This document shows, one piece after another, positions 17,777 through 24,847 of a stretch of DNA of 64,000 bases. This stretch comes from Bacillota bacterium. Lineage in GTDB: Bacteria > Bacillota > Clostridia > Peptostreptococcales > Anaerovoracaceae. Numbering within the stretch: the first letter of the stretch is position 1; every line of letters starts with the position of its first letter. The notes beneath the pieces were generated by a model that did not search any database, had not been told where the DNA came from, and saw only the letters and a list, made by a program, of their open reading frames with translations. The stretch is taken from positions 1-64,000 of the forward strand of contig JAETTD010000008.1 of NCBI GenBank assembly GCA_021769295.1. The letters run 5' to 3'. The position numbers were made by a program, and so were the translations under genes.

Positions 17777-19515
17777 CATTGACAATTAACGGGCAGAAGA
17801 TAAGTGTTCCCGAAAAGACCAGCATAATGGAAGCGGCTGCCAAAGCCGGAATAAATATACCTCATCTTTGTTTCCTGAAAGGTATAAATGAAATAGGAGC
17901 TTGTCGCGTATGCCTTGTAGAAGTGGCAGGGATGAACAAGCTTGTACCCGCATGCGATACTGAATGCAGAGAGGGTATGGAAGTAATTACCAACAGCCCG
18001 AGACTGAGAAAAATAAGAAGGACAAATGTTGAACTTATTCTTTCGGACCATAAATCGGAATGCACAAGCTGTATAAAGAGCGGAAACTGTTTGTTGCAGT
18101 CTTTGGCCAATGACTTGGGCATAATAAGGAGTCCGTTTAAAACCAATACTGCCGACAAGAGCCGCTGGGATAACAGACTGCCCCTTATAAGGGACGCTGC
18201 AAAATGCATAAAGTGCATGAGGTGTATACAGATCTGTGAAAAGGTTCAAAGTTTGGGAGTATGGGACCTTTGCGGCACGGGATACAGAACCACCGTGGGA
18301 GTAAAAGATAATTTGGATTTTCAGGCTGCTGACTGTTCGCTGTGCGGACAGTGCATAACCCATTGCCCTGTGGGAGCGCTGAGAGAGCGGGACGATAGAG
18401 ATGTGTTAAACGACGCCATAGGCGACCCTGAAAAGATAGTGATAGCGCAGGTTGCTCCTGCGGTAAGAACCGCATGGGGAGAGCAAATAGGCCTGACCGA
18501 TGAAGAAAGCACGACGGGCAAGTTGGTATGCGCTCTCAAAAAAATAGGTATAGACTATGTCTTTGATACCAATTATTCTGCCGACCTTACAATAATGGAA
18601 GAAGGAAGCGAATTTTTGGAAAGACTGGCTCATAAAGAAGATTATAAGTGGCCTATGTTTACTTCATGCTGTCCCGGCTGGGTTCGCTTTGTAAAAACTC
18701 AGTATCCGGATATGGTGGAGAATCTTTCCACGGCCAAATCACCTCAGCAGATGTTTGGAGCTATGGCAAAGACATACATAGCTCACAAACTCGGCGTTGA
18801 CCCGGACAGAATATTCTCTGTATCCATAATGCCTTGTGTTTCCAAAAAATATGAAAGAACGGTTACACAGGTGAATTACAATGAAGACGGATACGATGTT
18901 GACTTGGTTCTTACAACGAGAGAACTGGACAGATTTATACGGAGCGATAATATCAAACCTGAAGATTTGATAAATATGCCGTTCGACGATATTTTCGGAG
19001 AAGGCTCAGGCGCTGCCGTAATATTCGGAACCACCGGAGGCGTAATGGAAGCTGCCCTGAGAAGCGCCTACTTTTTGGCAACGGGAGAGAATCCCGAACC
19101 TGACGCATTTAAGGATGTCAGAGGTTCAAAGGGCTGGAGAGAAGAGACCTTTGACATAAAAGGAACCAAGCTTAATGTAGCCGTGGCCAGCGGGCTGGGA
19201 AATGCAAGAGCTCTCATGGAAGCTGTGAGAAGGGGCGAAGCTGATTATGACTTTGTCGAAATCATGGCGTGCCCGGGAGGCTGTGTAGGCGGAGGAGGTC
19301 AGCCGTTTAAAGAAGGAATTGAACAGGCTGAAGAACGAGGCGAAAAACTTTATGCATTGGATAGAAACAATGCTATAAGATTTTCACATGAAAATTCTGC
19401 CGTAAACCTTACCTACGAAGAATATCTGGGAAATCCGATGTCAGATAAGGCTCATCAACTGCTGCATACACACCTTAAAGACTGGGATATCGAAATGATG
19501 AGGGAAGATACATAA
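17770..19515 (+). CDS. [FeFe]-hydrogenase catalytic subunit, group A
   Basis: Reduces protons to H2 or oxidises H2 at the H-cluster. N-terminal [2Fe-2S] domain with CRVC, then a His-ligated 4Fe-4S region (HKSECTSCIKSGNC near residue 97), then two 4Fe-4S clusters (CIKCMRCIQICE, CSLCGQCITHCP). The three H-cluster signatures are complete: TSCCPGW near residue 297, MPCVSKK near residue 353 and ACPGGCVGGGGQP near residue 498. A small-subunit-like C-terminus completes the 581 residues. Genes of this type beside GltD-like partners form the A2 subgroup of published schemes, whose physiological role was unresolved as far as I know. The maturases HydEFG are not in the window. Confidence 0.95.
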   Translation: MVTLTINGQKISVPEKTSIMEAAAKAGINIPHLCFLKGINEIGACRVCLVEVAGMNKLVPACDTECREGMEVITNSPRLRKIRRTNVELILSDHKSECTSCIKSGNCLLQSLANDLGIIRSPFKTNTADKSRWDNRLPLIRDAAKCIKCMRCIQICEKVQSLGVWDLCGTGYRTTVGVKDNLDFQAADCSLCGQCITHCPVGALRERDDRDVLNDAIGDPEKIVIAQVAPAVRTAWGEQIGLTDEESTTGKLVCALKKIGIDYVFDTNYSADLTIMEEGSEFLERLAHKEDYKWPMFTSCCPGWVRFVKTQYPDMVENLSTAKSPQQMFGAMAKTYIAHKLGVDPDRIFSVSIMPCVSKKYERTVTQVNYNEDGYDVDLVLTTRELDRFIRSDNIKPEDLINMPFDDIFGEGSGAAVIFGTTGGVMEAALRSAYFLATGENPEPDAFKDVRGSKGWREETFDIKGTKLNVAVASGLGNARALMEAVRRGEADYDFVEIMACPGGCVGGGGQPFKEGIEQAEERGEKLYALDRNNAIRFSHENSAVNLTYEEYLGNPMSDKAHQLLHTHLKDWDIEMMREDT

Positions 19516-19535
19516 TTTATATGCGGAGAGATAAA

Positions 19536-20201
19536 GTGAAAGGTAAGTTTTTTGCAGTGGGATTGGGTCCTGGAGACCCGCAGTTATTGACATTGAAAGC
19601 CATAGACACCATTAAAAGAAGCGACGTCATAGCCGTGCCAAAGAGCGGGGCATCAGAAAATATCGCTTTGAAGATTGCCGGTGATTACATTGAGGGAAAA
19701 CCGCTGCTCCAATGTGATATGCCCATGATTAAAGATAAAAAACGGTTGGATGAGTGCCATGACAAATCTGCGGATTTAATTGCAGAACTTCTGGAAGAAG
19801 GAAAAACCGTAGCTTTCCTTACTCTCGGCGACCCTGCTATCTACAGTACGGTCATGTATGTACATAAGAGACTGACGGAGAGAGGCTATGATACGTCAAT
19901 GGTACCGGGAGTTCCTTCATTTTGCGGCGCCGCTGCAAGCCTTAACATGGCATTATGTGAGCGGGATGAAACCCTGCATGTTATACCGGCTGTTTTTGAG
20001 GAAAATATAAGCAGGTATGATGACGGTGTTAATGTTCTGATGAAATCAGGCAAGTCAATTATGGATATAAAAGAGCGGCTTGCCGGCAAGAAAGCGATGC
20101 TGGTAGAATGCGCCACAATGGAGAATGAGAAAATCTATAAAGATTTAAACGATTTGGAAGAGCAATCAAGCTACTTTTCATTGATTATAGTTCCAAAGTA
20201 A
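19536..20201 (+). CDS. Precorrin-2 C20-methyltransferase-like protein
   Basis: A 221-residue SAM-dependent tetrapyrrole methyltransferase of the CobI/CbiL type. It opens with FAVGLGPGDPQLLTLKA, the family P-loop-like motif, and has LTLGDPAIYST near residue 94 and VPGVPSFCGAAASL near residue 125. It would methylate precorrin-2 or its cobalt form in cobalamin synthesis. It stands alone, 20 bases after the hydrogenase gene and far from any other cobalamin gene in view. The GTG at 19536 is preferred to the ATG at 19521 because GGAGAG lies at the right distance only from the former. Confidence 0.85.
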   Translation: MKGKFFAVGLGPGDPQLLTLKAIDTIKRSDVIAVPKSGASENIALKIAGDYIEGKPLLQCDMPMIKDKKRLDECHDKSADLIAELLEEGKTVAFLTLGDPAIYSTVMYVHKRLTERGYDTSMVPGVPSFCGAAASLNMALCERDETLHVIPAVFEENISRYDDGVNVLMKSGKSIMDIKERLAGKKAMLVECATMENEKIYKDLNDLEEQSSYFSLIIVPK

Positions 20202-20222
20202 AATAAAGCCCTGTCGTACATA

Positions 20223-20267
20223 TGTCCGCCCGCCGCCTGTCCGGCGGCGACCGGCGATCGGCGGACA
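20223..20267. repeat. GC-rich nested hairpin downstream of the cobI-like gene
   Basis: GTCCGCC (20224) pairs with GGCGGAC (ending 20266), and inside it GCCGCC pairs with GGCGGC around a five-base loop. The sequence is far richer in GC than its surroundings and has no T run. It could end transcription of the hydrogenase operon only weakly. It lies directly before the palindrome array. Confidence 0.55.
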
Positions 20268-20282
20268 GACTGCCGGAAAAAC

Positions 20283-20503
20283 TGCCGTAAACCTTGAGTT
20301 TCCTTTGAATTACGGCACTTTGACCGCAGTAATAGGGCTCAAATTGCCGTAAAGTTCGCAATTTCTTTTAAATACGGCATTTTATAAGCCGTAGGAAAGG
20401 CAAAACTGCCGTAAATTTGAAATTTTTCTTATTTCCCGGCATTTTGGCGGGAAATAAGATAGCAAAAGTGCCGCAAAAGAGGGATTCTCTTAAATTTGCG
20501 GCA
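20283..20503 (-). repeat. Palindrome array 1: four 35-nt units at exact 62-base period
   Basis: Units begin with TGCCGTAA or TGCCGCAA at 20283, 20345, 20407 and 20469. Each ends 35 nt later in CGGCA (20317, 20379, 20441, 20503). The spacers are all 27 nt and unlike each other, apart from outer A and T runs that lengthen the stems to about 13 bp. The loops share a pyrimidine-rich core (TTTCTTT), so by comparison with array 2 this array points to the - strand. It fills most of the 470-base gap between the convergent cobI-like and deoR genes. Confidence 0.9.
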
Positions 20504-20546
20504 CTTTTCAATTCTACAGTGGCGGTGACACCATTTCGGAAAACTT

Positions 20547-20571
20547 TAACACTATTGCCTTATTAGTGTTA
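20547..20571. repeat. Small hairpin TAACACTA/TAGTGTTA
   Basis: An 8-bp perfect inverted repeat with a nine-base loop, just after the palindrome array and before the long GC-rich hairpin. No T run follows on either strand. Function unknown. Confidence 0.5.
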
Positions 20572-20577
20572 TATAGG

Positions 20578-20619
20578 GCTGTCGCACAGGCCGACTTTTC
20601 AGCCGGCCTGTGCGACAGC
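20578..20619 (-). repeat. 16-bp perfect hairpin downstream of deoR
   Basis: GCTGTCGCACAGGCCG pairs with its exact complement ending at 20619 around a ten-base loop. It is 52 bases downstream of the deoR stop and is the strongest stem in the window. It lacks a U-run on the - strand (followed by CCCTATAT), so it is not a classical terminator, though it may protect the 3' end of the mRNA. Its ends resemble the rpe terminator at 7731-7761. Confidence 0.7.
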
Positions 20620-20671
20620 TCCTTTATATTGGAACCATGCCAAAGGTTTTTTCAGGAAAGAAAAAATTGAC

Positions 20672-21442
20672 CTACAGTTCTTTTGCTATCTCTATATTTA
20701 CTCCTGTCACACGCAGTTCATTTAAGATTTCGTCAGGTGTGGCGGAATCGGTTATCAGCAAATCTATCTCCGAAAAATCGCACATCTTATAAAAGGCATT
20801 TTGAGAAAATTTGCTGTGGTCGATAAGCGCTATGGTTTTTCGCGCTTTTTTCATATAATTGCTTTTAAGATTGCTTATATTTAAGTTTTCATTGGATATG
20901 CCGTATTTTGGATTGGCACCGTCACATGAACAAAGAAATATATCAATGTTGGTAATCTTGTTTATGAAATCTTCGGCAAAATCGCCTGAAGATGAACCGT
21001 CTTTAGTTAAAAATCCACCCATCATATAAACCTGATTCTTTTCATGCTTTAACATTTCGTTGGCAGAAATAACATCGCTGCTTATTATTACGAGATTGTT
21101 TTTTTCATTTAAGCGCAGTGCAACCTCAAAGAGGGTAGAGCCTGCGTCAAGGGCTATGGTAGCCCCGTCAGGTATGTGTTTAAGCGCTGCAGCTGCTATG
21201 GCAGCTTTGCTGCTGTGAAAATGACTTTGACGCAAAGCGAAGGGCAGCATGTTGATAGATGAACCCGGAGGCAGTTTAGCTCCTCCGTATTTTTTTTCAA
21301 GCAGTCCCTGATGCTCAAGCTGATTTAAGTCACGTCTTATGGTAGCAATTGAAACGCCGAATTTTTTAGCTGCTGCCGCAGCATTTATATAACCTTGATT
21401 CTGGATAGTATCTATAAGCTCTTTTTGTCTTACGTATTTCAA
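20672..21442 (-). CDS. DeoR-family transcriptional regulator
   Basis: Sugar-phosphate-responsive repressor of 256 residues. The N-terminal helix-turn-helix (AAAAKKFGVSIATIRRDL) is typical of DeoR proteins. The C-terminal sensor domain contains ALDAGSTLFEVAL, DGANPKYGISNENL and the late ALIDHSKF motif. The start is taken as TTG at 21442 because GGGAG lies seven bases upstream. The longer frame from 21484 would begin upstream of the promoter's transcription start. It faces the glycerol-kinase-like operon and probably represses it and itself, like GlpR-type regulators. Confidence 0.9.
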   Translation of the reverse strand: MKYVRQKELIDTIQNQGYINAAAAAKKFGVSIATIRRDLNQLEHQGLLEKKYGGAKLPPGSSINMLPFALRQSHFHSSKAAIAAAALKHIPDGATIALDAGSTLFEVALRLNEKNNLVIISSDVISANEMLKHEKNQVYMMGGFLTKDGSSSGDFAEDFINKITNIDIFLCSCDGANPKYGISNENLNISNLKSNYMKKARKTIALIDHSKFSQNAFYKMCDFSEIDLLITDSATPDEILNELRVTGVNIEIAKEL

Positions 21443-21482
21443 GAAAGTTCTCCCTTCAGTCATTGATATATTTATAACTAAC

Positions 21483-21511
21483 ATTATATCCCATTATGGC
21501 AAATAAATCAA
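21483..21511 (-). promoter_or_regulatory. Promoter of deoR
   Basis: On the - strand TTGATT, 17 bases, then a perfect TATAAT. The expected transcription start near 21476 leaves a leader of about 34 bases before the TTG start at 21442. Confidence 0.7.
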
Positions 21512-21520
21512 TTAAATTTG

Positions 21521-21564
21521 ACAAACAAAAGTTCAAACATTGACAAAAAGTGAACATTGTTTGT
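21521..21564. promoter_or_regulatory. Possible DeoR operator region
   Basis: ACAAACAA (21521) and TTGTTTGT (ending 21564) form an 8-bp inverted repeat. Between them lie GTTCAAAC and GTGAAC, which also mirror each other in part. The region lies upstream of both divergent promoters, a good place for a shared repressor. That the DeoR protein binds here is inference. Confidence 0.45.
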
Positions 21565-21602
21565 GAAAAAATACAAAAAATCGACATAAATTGAACTAAA
21601 TA

Positions 21603-21631
21603 TTGACGCAAAATGTTTACAATGATATAAT
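21603..21631 (+). promoter_or_regulatory. Promoter of the glycerol-kinase-like operon
   Basis: TTGACG, a 17-base spacer and a perfect TATAAT; a second TATAAT follows at 21637. This is one of the best promoter matches in the window and lies 41 bases before the kinase start codon. Confidence 0.8.
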
Positions 21632-21671
21632 TGTTGTATAATTTTTAGTACAATAAAGTGAGGAAGCAGTT

Positions 21672-23168
21672 ATGTCAAGATATTATCTTGGAATAGACCA
21701 GGGAACGACAAATACCACTGCGGTATTATCGGACCTAAATTGGAAAGTAGTTGCCAAGGCTTCCAAACCCCACAGACAGATATATCCTCATCCGGGCTGG
21801 GTTGAGCATGACCCTGAAGAGGTTCTTTCCAACGTGCTGGCGGTTACCGAAGAAGTAATTCGCAAGGTGCCCGGCGCAACTTTGAACGATATAAAAGCGG
21901 TGGGTTTGGACCATCAGGGCGAAACCTGCGTAATATGGGATAAGAAAACAGGAAAATGCATATATAACGCTATCGTGTGGCAGGACAGAAGAACTGCGGA
22001 TACGGCAGATAAATATAAGCGTGAGCAAGGCGAGAGAATAAGAGAAATATGCGGGCTTTTGCCGGATGCATATCACAGCGCAACCAAGCTGGCTTGGATG
22101 CTTGACAACGTGGAAGGCGCCAGAGAAAGAGCCGACAAGGGCGAACTGCTTTGCGGAACCTTGAACAGCTGGATATTCTGGAGGCTCACAGGCGGAAACA
22201 GTCATGCTACAGACATAAGCAGTGCCGGAAGCATGATGCTGCTGGATATAAATACCACTCAATGGAGCGACGAGCTTATCGAACTTACAGGAGTTCCGAA
22301 AGGTATGCTGCCTGAACTTGTGGATACCAATCACTTTTACGGATATACGAAGCCGGAATGTTTTCTCGGAATGAAAATTCCCATTGCGGGAGGGATTACA
22401 GACAGCCCTTCCGGAATGATAGGCGGAGGATGCGTAGGAGAAGGAGTTCTTAAGACATCATACGGCACGGGAAGCTTTATGCATTTTCAGACCGGTAAAA
22501 AACTGGTTAAATCCAAGAAAGGACTTTTTACAAGGACATGCTGGATGCTTGACGGACAGCCATACTATTTGCTTTCAGGGGCATCCTATGTGGCAGGAGG
22601 CGCAGTTACTTGGCTCAAGGACGGCATAGGCCTTATAGACAGCCCGGAGCAGTCAGAAACCCTTGCCCTTTCGGTTGATGATACGGATGATGTTTACTTC
22701 GTCCCGGCTTTTTCCGGTTTGGCAACGCCGTATTGGGACCAGTATGCCAGAGGCACGCTGGTAGGAATCACGGCGGGAACGGGAAAAGGACATATAGTCA
22801 GAGCTGTTCTTGAATCGCTGGCATATCAGGTAGCTAACTGCTACAGAGTTATGAGCAGAGACGCCGGGATAACAAGTCCCGCAATGAGAGCAGACGGAGG
22901 AATGATAGAAAACCGTTTTCTTATGCAGTTTCAGGCAGACATGTTGGGAATTCCTGTAGAAGTTCCCGAAGAAAAAGAAACCTGCGCTTTCGGCGCGGCT
23001 TGCTTGGCGGGATATACCATGGGAGACTTGGATTCCTTTGAAGATTTAAGAAAAAAAGTCAAAATAAGCAACGTATATGAACCTAAGATTTCGGAAGATG
23101 AGCGTGAAGATAGGCTTAACAGGTGGATTGAGGCTGTTGAGCGCAGCATGAACTGGGCAAAGAGATGA
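21672..23168 (+). CDS. Glycerol-kinase-like FGGY carbohydrate kinase
   Basis: ATP-dependent kinase of 498 residues, clearly of the GlpK branch: GIDQGTTNTT at the start, IYNAIVWQDRRTAD near residue 99, YGTGSF, and the C-terminal ADGGMIENRFLMQFQAD. Two glycerol contacts of E. coli GlpK are changed. The NQRET motif reads HQGET, so Arg83 is Gly83, and the Asp-Gln pair (245-246) reads Asp-Ser. Glu84, Trp103, the Tyr of the 135 position and Asp245 are kept. This suggests a different small polyol substrate. First gene of an operon with two oxidoreductases and a TRAP transporter, and preceded by a strong promoter. Confidence 0.88.
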   Translation: MSRYYLGIDQGTTNTTAVLSDLNWKVVAKASKPHRQIYPHPGWVEHDPEEVLSNVLAVTEEVIRKVPGATLNDIKAVGLDHQGETCVIWDKKTGKCIYNAIVWQDRRTADTADKYKREQGERIREICGLLPDAYHSATKLAWMLDNVEGARERADKGELLCGTLNSWIFWRLTGGNSHATDISSAGSMMLLDINTTQWSDELIELTGVPKGMLPELVDTNHFYGYTKPECFLGMKIPIAGGITDSPSGMIGGGCVGEGVLKTSYGTGSFMHFQTGKKLVKSKKGLFTRTCWMLDGQPYYLLSGASYVAGGAVTWLKDGIGLIDSPEQSETLALSVDDTDDVYFVPAFSGLATPYWDQYARGTLVGITAGTGKGHIVRAVLESLAYQVANCYRVMSRDAGITSPAMRADGGMIENRFLMQFQADMLGIPVEVPEEKETCAFGAACLAGYTMGDLDSFEDLRKKVKISNVYEPKISEDEREDRLNRWIEAVERSMNWAKR

Positions 23169-23221
23169 CGCCCATAAAGCGAACATGTTATTAAGTTATT
23201 GTTTATATGAAGGAGATACAA

Positions 23222-24484
23222 ATGAAAGAAGTGTACTGTGACGTAGTGATAATCGGAGCCGGACCTGCAGGTTTGGCTGCTGCGCAATCGGCTAAAAAAG
23301 AAGGCGCCGAAAAGGTCATAATAGTCGAAAGAGATGTGCATGCAGGAGGAATTTTGCAGCAATGCATCCATGCGGGATTTGGTCTTAAATATTTCGGAGA
23401 AGAACTTACAGGACCGGAATATGCAGAGAGATTTGAAGAAAAGGTCATGGAAGCAGGCGTTGACATGATGCTCGATACCACTGCATTGGAAGTGAGAGAC
23501 AACATCCTCGTATGCACCAATACCGAGGGTATTATACATATTCATTACGGAGCAATGGTTTTGGCAATGGGATGCAGAGAGAGAACAAGAGCAAATCTTG
23601 TTATTCCGGGAAGCAGACCGGCAGGTATATATACGGCAGGAACAGCTCAGAGGCTGATGAATATATACGGTCATCACGTTGGTAAAGAAATCGTCATATT
23701 GGGCAGCGGCGACATAGGAATGATAATGGCAAGGCGCCTTACTTTTGAAGGAGCCCATGTCAAGGCCGTCGTGGAACTGATGCCGTTTTTGGCAGGCCTT
23801 GTACGTAATAAGGTACAGTGTTTGGACGACTTTGGAATTCCTCTGAAACTGTCCCATACGGTTGTGGATATTACAGGCGTGGACAGAGTGGAAAGCGTTA
23901 CCATAGCGCCTGTTGATGAAAATAAAAATCCTATTATGGAAAAAGCAGAAGTAATTCCTTGTGACACCCTTTTGCTTTCAGTAGGACTGATTCCTGAAAA
24001 CGAGCTGAGCAAGACGGCAGGCGTGCCGCTGTCGGGCATAACCAAGGGGGCAATAGTAAATCAGTTTAAGCAGACAGAAGTTCCTTCGATATTTGCCTGC
24101 GGCAATGTGCTTCATGTCAACGATTTGGTTGACCATGTAAGCCACGAAAGCGAAGCAGCAGGTCGTTATGCAGCATTATATGCCGCAGGAAAGCTGCCGG
24201 AGGGAGACGTCATATCCGTAGAGCCGGGCGAGGGCGTTCGTTACGTATGCCCGCAGAAGATTGTAGCTGACGGTTCAGAGGATGTAACTTTGTATTTCAG
24301 AACCGCTTTGCCGGGCAGAAATTCGACCATGGAAGTCAGCTCAGACGGACAGGTGCTGAAAAAGAGAAAATCCATATGCACAAGTCCGGGAACCATGGAA
24401 GAACTTACTCTGACCAAAGAGCAGGTTAGGGAACTGAAAAGCAAAGTAATCGTAAAGGCGAGTCACGAGGAGGAGTTAGCATGA
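23222..24484 (+). CDS. NAD(P)/FAD-dependent oxidoreductase of the glycerol operon type
   Basis: A 420-residue flavoprotein with the N-terminal FAD site IIGAGPAGLAAA and a second nucleotide-binding fold near residue 160 (VILGSGDIGMIMARRL). GGILQQCIHAGFG and MGCRERTR are typical of the oxidoreductase found beside glpK and glpA in Clostridia. It probably passes electrons from the GlpA-like dehydrogenase onward. The ATG at 23222 follows AAGGAG; an ATG at 23207 lies before that ribosome site. Its stop overlaps the next start (ATGA). Confidence 0.9.
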   Translation: MKEVYCDVVIIGAGPAGLAAAQSAKKEGAEKVIIVERDVHAGGILQQCIHAGFGLKYFGEELTGPEYAERFEEKVMEAGVDMMLDTTALEVRDNILVCTNTEGIIHIHYGAMVLAMGCRERTRANLVIPGSRPAGIYTAGTAQRLMNIYGHHVGKEIVILGSGDIGMIMARRLTFEGAHVKAVVELMPFLAGLVRNKVQCLDDFGIPLKLSHTVVDITGVDRVESVTIAPVDENKNPIMEKAEVIPCDTLLLSVGLIPENELSKTAGVPLSGITKGAIVNQFKQTEVPSIFACGNVLHVNDLVDHVSHESEAAGRYAALYAAGKLPEGDVISVEPGEGVRYVCPQKIVADGSEDVTLYFRTALPGRNSTMEVSSDGQVLKKRKSICTSPGTMEELTLTKEQVRELKSKVIVKASHEEELA

Positions 24485-24846
24485 AAAAGACAGTAATCTG
24501 CACCACATGTCCCAGCGGATGTGAAATGGAAGCAGTGTTTACAGATAAAAATGATTTGACGGTTACGGGTAACAGATGCCCTAAGGGCAAGGCGTACTGT
24601 CTCAATGAATGTTTCAACCCAAAGAGAACATTTACGGCATCAGTAAAGATAGAAGGCTGCAAGAGAGCCATGATGCCGGTACGTTCGAAAGATGCCGTCC
24701 CTAAAGATATGCTTATGAAATGTGCGGAAGAAGTGCACAATGTAGTACTTAAGGCTCCTGTTAAAAGTCACGATGTTGTGATAGAAAACGTAGCAGGCAC
24801 AGGTGTTGACATAATAGCAGCTATGACGCTTAAACAGGAGGTATAA
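24481..24846 (+). CDS. DUF1667 domain protein
   Basis: A 121-residue Cys-rich protein: CTTCPSGCEMEA at residue 8, CPKGKAYC near residue 38 and a later Cys pair. These fit an Fe-S or zinc site. DUF1667 proteins almost always accompany the clostridial anaerobic glycerol-3-phosphate oxidoreductases and are thought to form part of the complex. Starts and stops overlap or touch those of the neighbours, so the three subunits are probably made together. Confidence 0.9.
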   Translation: MKKTVICTTCPSGCEMEAVFTDKNDLTVTGNRCPKGKAYCLNECFNPKRTFTASVKIEGCKRAMMPVRSKDAVPKDMLMKCAEEVHNVVLKAPVKSHDVVIENVAGTGVDIIAAMTLKQEV

Positions 24847-24847
24847 G

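Noticed and set aside
20202..20282. Riboswitch (cobalamin type) near the cobI-like gene
   Set aside because: The GC-rich hairpin is downstream of the gene, is small, and lacks the conserved B12-box sequence.
20283..20503. CRISPR array
   Set aside because: The 35-nt units with 27-nt spacers look CRISPR-like in layout, but the middle of the units diverges strongly, the spacers are bordered by shared A and T runs, and no cas gene is in the window.
24481..24846. Selenocysteine or frameshift in the DUF1667 gene
   Set aside because: The overlaps with both neighbours are ordinary ATGA-type couplings and all Cys codons are intact.
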